DNA of 64,000 nucleotides from Bacteroides fragilis (GCA_023664485.1 JAMPFK010000013.1:1-64000), one strand, 5' to 3'; numbered from the stretch's first letter, positions 43,795-53,421 are shown. Notes: a model not told the origin generated them from the letters alone. A program made the numbers and translations.

Positions 43795-45546
43795 ATGGAA
43801 CTGATCAGTCAGAAAATGAGAGAACTGGCGCCGGAGCTGGATCCTCTCCGTATCGGGACCGGCTGGAAGCCGGAGGATCTGTCGAAACCGCAGATCATGA
43901 TTGAGAGTACCTTCGGGGACAGCCATCCGGGCAGCGGCCATCTGGATATTCTGGTGGAAGAGGTAAGAAAAGGCGTTGCTGACGCAGGCGGCCATGGCGC
44001 GCGGTATTTTGCGACGGATATCTGCGACGGCGAGAGCCAGGGAACGGACGGCATCAATTTCAGCCTTGCCAGCCGGGAAATGATTGCCAATATGATCGAG
44101 ATACACGGAAACGCGACGCCCTTCGACGGCGGCGTATTCCTCGCAAGCTGCGATAAGGGGATGCCGGCCAATCTGATGGGGCTTGCGAGAGTCAACGTTC
44201 CCTCCGTCGTCGTGCCCGGCGGTACGATGAATGCGGGCCCGGAAATGCTTACGCTGGAACAGCTCGGTATGTACAGCGCCCAATATCAGCGCGGAGAAAT
44301 CGATGAAGAGAAGCTTAACTGGGCAAAATGCAATGCCTGTCCGAGCTGCGGCGCCTGCTCGTTCATCGGGACGGCTTCCACGATGCAGATCATGGCGGAG
44401 GCGCTGGGACTGGCTCTTCCGGGCAGCGCGCTGATGCCCGCGACGAGTCCCGACCTGCGCACCTTTGCATATCAGGCGGGACAGCAGGCGGTGAAGCTTG
44501 CAAAGATGCCCAATATGCGTCCGGGCGATATCATTACGATGGAAAGCTTTGAAAATGCGATTCTCGTGCATGCGGCCGTTTCCGGCAGTACGAACTGCCT
44601 GCTTCATATACCGGCGATTGCGCACGAGTTCGGCATCGAGATTACGGGAGATACCTTCGACAGACTGCACAGAGGCGCGCGGTATCTGCTGGATGTACGG
44701 CCTGCGGGAAGATGGCCCGCCGAGGTATTCTATTACGCGGGCGGCGTTCCGGCGATCATGGAGGAAATCAAAGAGCATCTGCATCTGGATGTGATGACGG
44801 TCACCGGAAAGACGCTGGGCGAAAACCTGAAAGAGCTGAAAGAGAACGGTTACTATGAGCGCTGTGAAAAATGGCTTCAGGATTTCAACAGCCGCTATCA
44901 TGTACAGCTGACGAAGGAGGATATCATCCGCCCTTATGACAAAGCGATCGGAACGGACGGAAGCATTGCGGTGCTGAAAGGAAATCTTGCGCCGGAGGGC
45001 GCGATCATCAAGCATACCGCCTGCCCGAAAGAAATGTATCAGGCGGTGCTGCGGGCAAGGCCCTTTGACAGCGAGGAAGAATGTCTGGATGCGGTGCTGA
45101 AGCATAAGGTGGAAAAAGGGGATGCCGTATTTATCCGTTATGAGGGGCCGAAGGGTTCCGGTATGCCGGAGATGTTCTATACCTCGGAGGCGATCAGCAG
45201 CGACGCGGAGCTTGGAAAGAGCATCGCGCTGATCACAGACGGCCGTTTTTCCGGCGCATCCACGGGGCCCGTTATCGGGCATTGCAGCCCTGAAGCGGTC
45301 GACGGCGGCCCGATCGCGCTGGTCGAGGAAGGTGATCTGATCGAGATCGACGTGATGGCCAGAAAGCTGAATATCATCGGGATTGCCGGGGAGAAGAAAA
45401 CGCCGGAGGAAATCGATATGGCGCTTCTTGAAAGAAGAAAGAACTGGAAGCCAGAAGCGCCCAAATACCGGAAGGGCGTGCTCCGTCTTTTCAGCGAGCT
45501 GGCGGCAAGTCCGATGAAAGGCGCGTATCTGGAGTACGATAAATAA
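43795..45546 (+). CDS. IlvD/Edd-family dehydratase (probable sugar-acid dehydratase)
   Basis: 583 aa Fe-S dehydratase of the dihydroxyacid/6-phosphogluconate family. Cluster cysteines are likely those in ASCDKGMPANL (about 121) and CPSCGACSFIGTAST (about 185). TDGRFSGAS near residue 480 is the family C-terminal motif. Operon context with a gluconate-type permease and FadR regulator points to an aldonic or phosphoaldonic acid giving a 2-keto-3-deoxy acid, rather than branched-chain amino-acid synthesis. No KDG kinase or KDPG aldolase is in the window, so the pathway is incomplete here. Terminator downstream. Confidence 0.87.
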   Translation: MELISQKMRELAPELDPLRIGTGWKPEDLSKPQIMIESTFGDSHPGSGHLDILVEEVRKGVADAGGHGARYFATDICDGESQGTDGINFSLASREMIANMIEIHGNATPFDGGVFLASCDKGMPANLMGLARVNVPSVVVPGGTMNAGPEMLTLEQLGMYSAQYQRGEIDEEKLNWAKCNACPSCGACSFIGTASTMQIMAEALGLALPGSALMPATSPDLRTFAYQAGQQAVKLAKMPNMRPGDIITMESFENAILVHAAVSGSTNCLLHIPAIAHEFGIEITGDTFDRLHRGARYLLDVRPAGRWPAEVFYYAGGVPAIMEEIKEHLHLDVMTVTGKTLGENLKELKENGYYERCEKWLQDFNSRYHVQLTKEDIIRPYDKAIGTDGSIAVLKGNLAPEGAIIKHTACPKEMYQAVLRARPFDSEEECLDAVLKHKVEKGDAVFIRYEGPKGSGMPEMFYTSEAISSDAELGKSIALITDGRFSGASTGPVIGHCSPEAVDGGPIALVEEGDLIEIDVMARKLNIIGIAGEKKTPEEIDMALLERRKNWKPEAPKYRKGVLRLFSELAASPMKGAYLEYDK

Positions 45547-45552
45547 ATGCAG

Positions 45553-45583
45553 AAAGCGCGGGCTGTGTCAGTCCGCGCTTTTT
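45553..45583 (+). terminator. terminator of the sugar-acid operon
   Basis: AAAGCGCGG-GCTGTGTCAGT-CCGCGCTTTTT. Confidence 0.92.
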
Positions 45584-45586
45584 ATC

Positions 45587-45616
45587 TTGCAGAAGAGCCG
45601 CGTTCAATGATATAAT
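45587..45616 (+). promoter_or_regulatory. promoter of the DUF5717/DUF5716 block
   Basis: TTGCAG (45587-45592), 18-bp spacer, TATAAT (45611-45616), directly behind the preceding terminator and 67 bp before the first start codon. Confidence 0.7.
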
Positions 45617-45682
45617 ATCCGCAGAAGAAAACAGGCGGCCGGGTCTGAATACAGCCCGATCCTTCGGAAGCGTGGTGTAAAC

Positions 45683-48600
45683 TTGAAACAGATTATTCGT
45701 GAAATAGCAGAAGGAAATTTTAAATATGAAAATGGTACGCTGGATTTTTCGTGCCCGCGGGTCGAATTGTCTGTGCAGGCGGGAGAAATGGCGGAGGGCT
45801 CTTTTTTCATATACGGTGCAAAGGGCGTCGTGACGGAGGGCCGCATCGTGTCCTCGGACATGCGGATGTCCTGCCTTGCTTCCGCCTTCGGAGGCAGCCA
45901 GGATGAGATCTTTTACCGGTTCGACGCTTCCGGCGCATCGGCCGGTGAAGAAATCAGGGGCGCTTTTCATATGATATCAAATCAGGGAGAATATGATCTC
46001 CCTTTTTCAGTTTCCGTCACGGCGGAAGCGATCGCTTCCAGCATGGGAGAGATCAGGAATCTGTTTCACTTTACCAATCTTGCGAAAAGCAGCTGGGAGG
46101 AGGCGGTAAAGCTTTTTTACAGCCCTGTATTTGAACGGATACTTACCGGGAACGATGCGCAGCATTATGCGGCGTATAAGGGGCTTTCCGCGGTCTGTGG
46201 AAACGAGCATAATGTGGAAGAATTTCTGTTGGAAATCAACAAAAAGAAACCTGTGGAATTTCTGCCGGAGGAAACGCAGATCAGGATTGCGGAGCCGGCG
46301 GCCATGACGCGTTATACGCTCGTTGTCCGCCGGAACGGATGGGGCTATACCAGCCTCAGGGTCGAAACGGAGGGCGATTTCCTGAAAGTGGATGAAAAGC
46401 TCGTTACGGAAGATGCTTTCCTCGGAAATCTGTACCGTTTGTATTATTATATACAGGATGAAAAGCTTCATGCGGGGAATAATTACGGTTGTATCCGTCT
46501 GATCAGTTTTGAAAAGACCGTCACGGTTCCCGTGACCGTTATCCGCCGGGCGGAAATCGGGCGGAAATTGTCGGAAATGAGGCGGGAACAGAAACGGGTG
46601 ACGATGCAGCTCATTCAGAATTATCAGGCTTACCGGCTGAAAAAAATCAGCGCGCGGAGATGGATGAAAGAATCGGGCGGTCTGGTGGAGCGTTTAAAGG
46701 AAGTGGACGGCAGCGATATCTCGGCGAAGCTGTTCCAGGCCCAGCTCTTTATGACGCAGGAGCGTTTCCATGAAGCGGAATGGATTCTGGAACAGGGTAA
46801 GGACGAAATAGAAAAGCTGTGGGAAGAAAAGCCGGAGCTTGGATGTTACTATCTGTATTTAACGACCCTCAACAGTAAAAGCGACCGGTATGTGGAGGGA
46901 ATCGCCAGGAGGATCGCCGGTCTTTATGAGAGGAACCGCGGCAACTGGCGGATCGCATGGCTGCTGCTGTTCGTATCGGAGGAATATACGCGGAGCGCGG
47001 CCAGAAAATGGGCGCTTCTGGAAGAACTTTTTGCCTGCGGATGCCGCAGTCCGGTCATTTATCTCGAAGCGTGGAACCTGATCTGCATGAATCCGGCCAT
47101 GCTGATGAAGCTCGGTGATTTTGAACTGCAGATTTTGAATTTTGCGGCAAAAAACGAAGCGATGAAAGACGATGTGATGATACAGTTCCTGTATCTGGCA
47201 CAGAAGCAGAAAGGATATTCCGGGCTGCTGCTGCAGATTTTGATTTCCTGTTATGAGAAAAAGCCGCAGAACGATATTCTCCATGCGGTCTGCGCGACCC
47301 TGATGAAGGGTAATAAACAGGGAAGCGGATATTTCAAATGGTATCAGGCAGGAGTGGAGCAGAATCTGCGGATCACGCGGCTCTATGAATATTATATGAT
47401 GTCGGTCACGCTGGACGACAGGCAGACGCTTCCGAAAATGATCCTGATGTATTTTTCCTATCAGAGCGATCTGCATTATGAGATAACGGCATGGCTGTAT
47501 GCCTATGTGTGGAAGCATCAGGAGGAGATCCCGGAAATTTATATCAGTTATCTGTCCGCTATCGAGCATTTTGTCATCGAGCAGATAAAGCGCGGCAGGA
47601 TCAACAGGAATCTGGCCTATTTATACCGGAATGTCCTCGAACAGTCCATGGTCGATGCGGAAGTGGCGGAGGCGCTCATGGAGCTTTTGTTCATGCAGGA
47701 TATTACGGTGGAGAGCGATACCGTCCGACAGGTTGTTCTGGTCTATCCTTATGGCGTAAAGGAAATGTCTTATCCGGTAACGAACAGGCGGGCACAGGTG
47801 CCGGTCTTTGATGAAGAATGCAAAATTGTGTTAGAGGACGGGGAGCGGAACCGTTATACGAAAAGCATTTCCTGCAAGGCGGAGCAGCTGATCACGACGA
47901 ACCGCCTGTTTCAGCTTGTTTCCCCTTTTATCAGGGAGCATCTGGGCTATTCCCTGTATGTCTGCTGCGATCATAAAAGCGGCCTGTGCATCCAGGAGGA
48001 AAACGCAGAGCGCTTCCGTTATCTGGCGGATTCGGACTTTATGGCCGAAAGGAACCGGCGGGAGATCCGGATCGGGCTCGTGCGGTTCTATTATGAAAAA
48101 GACAGAATGTGGGAGTTAGACGATTATCTGCTTTCTCTGGAGCCGGGGCAGATCGCGGAGGACGACCGGAAAGAGGTCGTGCGCATCATGGTGTTCAGGG
48201 GAATGTACAAAGAGGCTTATGCGTGGGTCCGAAAGACCGGGCCTTACCGTATCGATGTGAAGACCCTTGTCAGGCTGTTCAGCAGGCTGCTTTCGCAGAA
48301 CGAGGCGGCGGAGGACGATGCGTTTACGACAGGCGTTCTGCAGTATGTCGTCAGGAAGAAAAAATACGACGAACAGATCTTAAAATATCTGAACCGATAC
48401 TATAACGGCAGTATCAAAGATATGCGGGATATCTGGAAAGCGGCGGTGGATTTCGGCGTGGATGCTTATGAGATCGGCGAGCGGATCATCGTGCAGACTC
48501 TGTATACAGGTTCCTATATCGACGAAGAGATGGAAATTTTCGACGCTTATGCGAGAACGGGCGGAAAGGAAGAGGTGATCTCCGCGTTCCTTTCGCAGGT

Positions 48601-49255
48601 CTGCTATGACTACGTCATCGGGGAAAAGTCGGTGGACAGCGCCATTTTCCGAAGCATCCGGCAGATGTACCGGGAAAAGGAAGAACTGCATCCCGTGTGC
48701 CAGATTGCTTATTTGAAGTATTATGAGGAAAATCCGAAGGAACTTGCGGATGAGATGAAAGAAATGGTTACGGATTTTCTGCGCGGCTTACTGCGGCAGA
48801 ATATCGTTCTGCCTCTGTTCAAATCTTATCAGGGTTATCTTCCCGCGCTCGATATGCTGCAGGATAAGGCGCTTTTGGAATACCGCGCGAAACCGGGCCG
48901 CCGTGTGACGATTCATTATCTGATTCAGCGGGAGGACGGAAAGGAACAGGAATACTGCAAGGAGACTATGCGGGATATGTTCGCGGGCATCTGTGTCAAA
49001 GAATTTATTCTCTTTTTCGGGGAGCGCCTGCAATACTATATCACGGAAGAAACAGACGGTAAGGAACAGGTGACGGAAAGCGGCACGATAAGCAGGAATG
49101 ACGGCAGCAGCCAGTTGAATGCGGGCAGCCGTTTTCAGATGCTGAACGATATTATGACCGGCAGGACCATGCAGGATTATGATACGGTGGATACTTTGCT
49201 GGCGGAATATTATAAAAAAGATTTTATGACCGATAAGCTGTTTACGTTGCGGTAG
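45683..49255 (+). CDS. very large DUF5717-like protein of unknown function
   Basis: 1190 aa. An N-terminal ~110-residue beta-rich segment with internal symmetry (GNFKYENGTLDFSCPRVELSVQAGE...GAFHMISNQGEYDLPFSVSV) looks like two or three Ig-like strands, similar in tone to bacterial beta-sandwich domains. The remaining ~900 residues are mostly helical, rich in Leu/Tyr/Glu, and resemble stacked helical-repeat units (for example RFHEAEWILEQGKDEIEKLWEEKPELGCYYLYL). There is no signal peptide or TM helix, so it is probably cytoplasmic. From memory it resembles the DUF5717 family of Lachnospiraceae. TTG 45683 starts the gene with a weak ribosome site. The DUF5716-like gene follows after 2 bp, so the two are almost certainly translated together. 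Confidence 0.8.
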   Translation: MKQIIREIAEGNFKYENGTLDFSCPRVELSVQAGEMAEGSFFIYGAKGVVTEGRIVSSDMRMSCLASAFGGSQDEIFYRFDASGASAGEEIRGAFHMISNQGEYDLPFSVSVTAEAIASSMGEIRNLFHFTNLAKSSWEEAVKLFYSPVFERILTGNDAQHYAAYKGLSAVCGNEHNVEEFLLEINKKKPVEFLPEETQIRIAEPAAMTRYTLVVRRNGWGYTSLRVETEGDFLKVDEKLVTEDAFLGNLYRLYYYIQDEKLHAGNNYGCIRLISFEKTVTVPVTVIRRAEIGRKLSEMRREQKRVTMQLIQNYQAYRLKKISARRWMKESGGLVERLKEVDGSDISAKLFQAQLFMTQERFHEAEWILEQGKDEIEKLWEEKPELGCYYLYLTTLNSKSDRYVEGIARRIAGLYERNRGNWRIAWLLLFVSEEYTRSAARKWALLEELFACGCRSPVIYLEAWNLICMNPAMLMKLGDFELQILNFAAKNEAMKDDVMIQFLYLAQKQKGYSGLLLQILISCYEKKPQNDILHAVCATLMKGNKQGSGYFKWYQAGVEQNLRITRLYEYYMMSVTLDDRQTLPKMILMYFSYQSDLHYEITAWLYAYVWKHQEEIPEIYISYLSAIEHFVIEQIKRGRINRNLAYLYRNVLEQSMVDAEVAEALMELLFMQDITVESDTVRQVVLVYPYGVKEMSYPVTNRRAQVPVFDEECKIVLEDGERNRYTKSISCKAEQLITTNRLFQLVSPFIREHLGYSLYVCCDHKSGLCIQEENAERFRYLADSDFMAERNRREIRIGLVRFYYEKDRMWELDDYLLSLEPGQIAEDDRKEVVRIMVFRGMYKEAYAWVRKTGPYRIDVKTLVRLFSRLLSQNEAAEDDAFTTGVLQYVVRKKKYDEQILKYLNRYYNGSIKDMRDIWKAAVDFGVDAYEIGERIIVQTLYTGSYIDEEMEIFDAYARTGGKEEVISAFLSQVCYDYVIGEKSVDSAIFRSIRQMYREKEELHPVCQIAYLKYYEENPKELADEMKEMVTDFLRGLLRQNIVLPLFKSYQGYLPALDMLQDKALLEYRAKPGRRVTIHYLIQREDGKEQEYCKETMRDMFAGICVKEFILFFGERLQYYITEETDGKEQVTESGTISRNDGSSQLNAGSRFQMLNDIMTGRTMQDYDTVDTLLAEYYKKDFMTDKLFTLR

Positions 49256-49257
49256 AA

Positions 49258-50586
49258 ATGGTGCAGAATATGCTTTTTGATAAAAAAAACGAAGAAAAAG
49301 CGCATAAAGGAAGCGTTCTGGCAGGTTACGATCTGGGAGATGATTTTTCGCAGATCAGTTATTGCGTTTATGGAGAAAACGTGGTGGAGAGCGTGGCTAC
49401 CGTGGTCGGGACGAAGCAGTATAATATCCCGACGGTGTTATGTAAACGAAAGGGCGTGAACCAATGGCTGTACGGCAAAGATGCCATTAAATACAGCCAG
49501 GAAGAGGACGGCTTTCTTGTGACCAATCTGATAGGACTTGCCAGAAGGGGCGGAACGATTACCATAGAAGAGGAAGCCTTTGACCCTGTGGCCCTGCTTA
49601 CGCTGTTCTTAAAAAGAAGCCTTGCTCTGCTGAACTTCATGGTGGCGGCGGAAAATATAGGCGCTATCATGTTCACGGTGGATAACCTGGACGATCGGAT
49701 GGTGGAAGTGCTCGCGAAGGCGGCGGTGAATCTGAATCTGAAAACGCCGCGGATCTATTTTCAGAGCCATATCGAGAGCTTTTATCATTTCGTGCTGCAT
49801 CAGCCGGAAGAATTGTGGAATTATCAGGTGCTTGCCTGTGAACATAACCGTTCGAGGCTGAAAATCTACCGGTTCGAGCGCAACAAAAAGACAACGCCGA
49901 TGGTGGTGCTGATCGAAGAGCAGATCTGCGATTCCCTGATTCTGCCTGGAGAAGAAGAGGAAGAAGAAATCCGGGAGGACAGCTATCGGCTGGCGGATGA
50001 AAAGCTTCTGGAGCTTTTGAAGGAACAGTGTGCGGACAGGATCATTTCGGCGGCCTATCTGCTGGGCGACGGCTTCCGGGAGGAATGGGCGAAAGAATCC
50101 CTGCGCTTTCTGTGCAGGAACCGCCGTGTTTTTCAGGGGAACAATCTGTTCTGCAAGGGGGCCTGTTTCGGCCTTCTGGAGAAGCTGGAGCCGAGCCGGA
50201 CGGGAAAAGAGCATATTTTCCTCGGCGCGGATAAGCTGAAGGCCAATATCGGCATGAATGTGCTCCGGCGCGGAAAGGAGTCCTATTTTGCCCTGCTCGA
50301 CGCGGGAGAAAACTGGTATGAGGTGCGGAAGGAGTGCAATATCCTGCTGCCGGGGGATGAGAACGTCATTTCCTTTCTCGTTACGCCGCTGACGGGCAAG
50401 CGCGCCCAGTTAAGAGAATTTATTCTCGAAGACGCGCCGATTCGGGCGGGCGCTTTCAGCAGGTATTTCATCCGGGTAAAAATGACCTCTGCGGAATGCG
50501 TGGAGGCGCAGATAACGGATCTGGGATTCGGGGAACTGTTTCCGGCCAGCAAGAGGGTATGGACGAAGCAGTTTGCCATCACATAA
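49258..50586 (+). CDS. DUF5716-like protein, possible actin/Hsp70-type ATPase
   Basis: 442 aa. GYDLGDDFSQISYCVYG at residues 23-39 looks like the phosphate-1 loop of actin/Hsp70/hexokinase proteins, followed by strand-rich NIPTVLCKRKG and a KDAIKYS segment that echo DnaK (nucleotide-binding lobe). YLLGDGFREEW near residue 268 could be the adenosine loop (normally GG). The C-terminal ~150 residues (from about 300) form a separate beta-rich domain. The ATPase identity is inferred from pattern, not proven; motif residues are degenerate. No TM helix. The gene begins 2 bp after the DUF5717-like gene. Confidence 0.75.
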   Translation: MVQNMLFDKKNEEKAHKGSVLAGYDLGDDFSQISYCVYGENVVESVATVVGTKQYNIPTVLCKRKGVNQWLYGKDAIKYSQEEDGFLVTNLIGLARRGGTITIEEEAFDPVALLTLFLKRSLALLNFMVAAENIGAIMFTVDNLDDRMVEVLAKAAVNLNLKTPRIYFQSHIESFYHFVLHQPEELWNYQVLACEHNRSRLKIYRFERNKKTTPMVVLIEEQICDSLILPGEEEEEEIREDSYRLADEKLLELLKEQCADRIISAAYLLGDGFREEWAKESLRFLCRNRRVFQGNNLFCKGACFGLLEKLEPSRTGKEHIFLGADKLKANIGMNVLRRGKESYFALLDAGENWYEVRKECNILLPGDENVISFLVTPLTGKRAQLREFILEDAPIRAGAFSRYFIRVKMTSAECVEAQITDLGFGELFPASKRVWTKQFAIT

Positions 50587-50614
50587 AAAGGCATGGGAGA
50601 AAGGCAGGCAGCGT

Positions 50615-51463
50615 ATGAGCCGCATCATATTGGGAACGGGGAATTACGCGGAAATCCCCTATTTTTTTGAAAAAACTTATGTAAACCTATATTCGCTGGA
50701 AGAGCTCTGCTATTGCTTTGTGGAAAATGTGGAGCTGATAGACCAGGAAATCGTGAGCGATAAACTGGCGCGCTGGCTGGACGAGCAATGCGGTCTGCCG
50801 ACGCTGGCCCATGCGCTGTATGCGCTGGTGAATCAGAGGGGCTCGGCGAGCGCTTATGTGGGAATGATATTGGAATATGCGGGCTTATATCCGGCCAAAA
50901 CGATTTCCCATGTGGAGACGGTCATCCGTAACAGCGCTGGCCTGAATCCTTTCGAAAGACAGAAGGCAAGGGCGGATTATATGCTGCAGAACGGCCGTTA
51001 TATGCTGGCGCTGGACCGATATGACGAGCTGCTTTCCAGACTGCCCGCCGGTGAGCGGGAACTGCGCGGAAAGGTGCTGCATAACAGGGGCGTTGTCAAT
51101 GCGCGGCTGTTTCTGTTCGAGCGCGCGCAGGAAGATTTTCTGGCGGCTTATCAGTCGAATGGAAGCGTCGAAAGCCTGAAGCTTTTTTTGACGGCGCGCC
51201 GGATGCAGGATAAAGAAGAGGAGTATGTTGATTTTCTTGCCGGCCATCCCGAATGGCACGATGCTTCGCTCCAGGTGGAAAAAGCGGTGGAGCAGGCGGC
51301 GGGCGAATATGAGATGACGGATGAGAACAGGATGCTTTTTACCCTGCGGGTATGTAAGGAAGAGGGGAGCAGCACCGCCGGGAATGCGGCGCCGTACTAT
51401 GAGGAGATAGAAAAGCTGACAGGCGCGCTCAAGGATGATTACAGGGAGCGTATGAGCCGTTAA
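50615..51463 (+). CDS. small helical-repeat (TPR-like) protein of unknown function
   Basis: 282 aa, no TM helix. The N-terminus MSRIILGTGNYAEIPYFFEKTYVNLYSLEELCYCFVEN is compact and is followed by paired helices. Segments such as KARADYMLQNGRYMLALDRYDELLSRLP and VLHNRGVVNARLFLFERAQEDFLAAYQ have TPR-like spacing. ATG 50615 follows GAGAAAGGCAG; the frame is open back to 50573. Its fixed place in the block suggests it is an adaptor for the two larger proteins, which is inference. Confidence 0.7.
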   Translation: MSRIILGTGNYAEIPYFFEKTYVNLYSLEELCYCFVENVELIDQEIVSDKLARWLDEQCGLPTLAHALYALVNQRGSASAYVGMILEYAGLYPAKTISHVETVIRNSAGLNPFERQKARADYMLQNGRYMLALDRYDELLSRLPAGERELRGKVLHNRGVVNARLFLFERAQEDFLAAYQSNGSVESLKLFLTARRMQDKEEEYVDFLAGHPEWHDASLQVEKAVEQAAGEYEMTDENRMLFTLRVCKEEGSSTAGNAAPYYEEIEKLTGALKDDYRERMSR

Positions 51464-51498
51464 AGGGAGATGTGGCGGTAGATTGAAAGGGTTGGAAA

Positions 51499-52683
51499 AT
51501 GGGGCTGTTTAGGAAGATTTTTGGCAGATGGAGAAAGAAACAGGAAGAAATCGACTACGAAGAGGAATGGGAAGAATCCGGGGAGAAAGAGGAAGCGCAT
51601 ATAGACTTTACCGACCGGGAGGCGAGGGAAGAGTATGTCCGTAATTGCCTGGAGAAGATCGCGGACGCTTCGAAGGAACTGGAAAACCTGAATTTTGAAT
51701 ATAATACGGTGACTTCTTATTTAAAGGATATGGAGGAAATCGAGGCGCTTCCGGAGGAAGAATCGGAAGCGCTGAAAAGCTGCGCCAAGCGGGTCGAGCT
51801 TCTGCAGAGCAGCCGGGATGACTATATGGGCAGAAAGCGCAGGATGAGCGATTCCCGTTTTCACCAGATAGAGCGGATGTTGGACGAGATCGAGGAAGGC
51901 TGCGGCAAGCTGAAAGAAGCGGAGCAGTATCAGGAGCTGATCAAAAAGGATTTGAGCAGGCTGGAAGGGGAAAAACACGCTTATTATTACCGGAAGAACG
52001 AGCTGGTTTCGACGATTGCGGATACAAAGGGCATGGCGGTCATCTGCGTCACAGCGCTGGGACTGTGTCTTGCGCTGCTGCTGGGGCTGCAGTTTTTGCT
52101 GGAAATGGATACCAGAATCGGTTATCTGGTTACGGCCGGGGCAGCGGCATTCGCGATTACGATGATCTATGTGAAGCATATGGAGGCGAAACGGGAATTA
52201 AAACGTGTCGAGCTGAGCATCAATAAAATTATTTTACTGCAGAACCGCGTCAAGATACGTTATGTAAATAACACGAACCTGCTGGATTATCTTTATCTGA
52301 AATATGACGTGACCAGTGCGGAGGAGCTGGAGAAGGCATGGAACCTGTATTATCAGGAAAAGGAGGAACGGGAGAAATGCAGGAGGGCCGAGCTGGATCT
52401 GGATTATACCCAGCAGGAGCTTTTGAAAATATTGAGGAGATATCCGATAAAAGATCCCGCGATCTGGCTCCATCAGACGGAGGCGATTTTAGACCGTAAG
52501 GAAATGGTGGAGATTCGGCACGGCCTGATCATCAGAAGACAGTCCCTCAGAAAAAGGATGGATTATAATAAAGATATGGTGGCGGGCGGCGCCCAGAAGG
52601 AAATCAGGGAACTGGTGAACCGCTATCCGGAGTATGGCCGGGAAATATTAGAAACGGTTGAAAAGTATGAAAAAACGCTATAA
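51499..52683 (+). CDS. coiled-coil membrane protein of unknown function
   Basis: 394 aa. A basic then acidic N-terminus (GRWRKKQEEIDYEEEWEESGEKEE) precedes a long coiled coil (about 45-175). Two TM helices (about 177-200 and 206-225) form a hairpin, and a second coiled coil follows (about 226-330). Both ends should be cytoplasmic. It is the only membrane member of the block, so it may anchor the other three. The following purC lies 33 bp downstream without a visible terminator. Confidence 0.75.
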   Translation: MGLFRKIFGRWRKKQEEIDYEEEWEESGEKEEAHIDFTDREAREEYVRNCLEKIADASKELENLNFEYNTVTSYLKDMEEIEALPEEESEALKSCAKRVELLQSSRDDYMGRKRRMSDSRFHQIERMLDEIEEGCGKLKEAEQYQELIKKDLSRLEGEKHAYYYRKNELVSTIADTKGMAVICVTALGLCLALLLGLQFLLEMDTRIGYLVTAGAAAFAITMIYVKHMEAKRELKRVELSINKIILLQNRVKIRYVNNTNLLDYLYLKYDVTSAEELEKAWNLYYQEKEEREKCRRAELDLDYTQQELLKILRRYPIKDPAIWLHQTEAILDRKEMVEIRHGLIIRRQSLRKRMDYNKDMVAGGAQKEIRELVNRYPEYGREILETVEKYEKTL

Positions 52684-52716
52684 AATAAATTTTAACAATG
52701 GATAAGGAGGAGCATT

Positions 52717-53421
52717 ATGCAGAAATTGGAGCAGCTTTATGAAGGGAAGGCAAAGAAGGTATTTAAGACGGAGGATCCGGATGTATTGATCGTGGACTAT
52801 AAAGATGATGCGACGGCTTTTAACGGAGAGAAGAAAGGCACGATCGTCGGAAAGGGCGTTATCAATAATAAGATGACGAACCATGTTTTCAGGCTTTTAG
52901 AGCAGGAAGGCGTTCCGACGCATTTTATCGAAGAACTGAGCGACAGGGAAACGGCGGTGAAAAAGGTGGAAATCGTTCCGCTCGAAGTCATCATCCGCAA
53001 TGTGGCGGCAGGAAGCTTTTCAAAGAGGCTCGGCGTAGAGGAAGGGACGCCTTTCGAGGAGCCGACCATCGAATTCAGTTATAAGAACGACGAGCTCGGC
53101 GACCCGCTCATCAACAGTTATTTCGCGGCGGCGATGAAACTCGCTACATGGGAAGAAATTGAGACGATTAAAAAATATGCTTTTAAGGTAAATGAAGTAT
53201 TGAAGAATTACTTTTTGCAGGCGGATATCAGGCTGATCGACTTCAAGATCGAATTCGGCCGTTATCATGGAGAAATCATTCTTGCGGACGAGACAAGCCC
53301 TGACACCTGCCGTCTGTGGGATGTCCACACGAACGAAAAACTCGATAAGGACCGTTTCCGCAGGGATCTGGGGAATGTGGAAGAGGCTTATAACGAAGTG
53401 TTCAGGCGGTTAGGTCTATAA
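52717..53421 (+). CDS. purC: SAICAR synthetase
   Basis: Phosphoribosylaminoimidazole-succinocarboxamide synthase of purine synthesis. 234 aa. N-terminal LYEGKAKKVF, the EVIIRNVAAGSFSKRLGVEEG loop and LIDFKIEFGR...ILADETSPDTCRLWD are family signatures. ATG 52717 follows AAGGAGG. The upstream gap of 33 bp leaves no room for a purine riboswitch or attenuator. purF follows at once. Confidence 0.97.
   Translation: MQKLEQLYEGKAKKVFKTEDPDVLIVDYKDDATAFNGEKKGTIVGKGVINNKMTNHVFRLLEQEGVPTHFIEELSDRETAVKKVEIVPLEVIIRNVAAGSFSKRLGVEEGTPFEEPTIEFSYKNDELGDPLINSYFAAAMKLATWEEIETIKKYAFKVNEVLKNYFLQADIRLIDFKIEFGRYHGEIILADETSPDTCRLWDVHTNEKLDKDRFRRDLGNVEEAYNEVFRRLGL

Noticed and set aside
43507..45282. 591-codon open frame on the - strand
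   Set aside because: Antisense to the GntP permease end and the IlvD/Edd dehydratase; composition is shadow-like and no ribosome site or motif is present.
52684..52716. Purine riboswitch before purC
   Set aside because: Only 33 bp separate the genes, too short for an aptamer.
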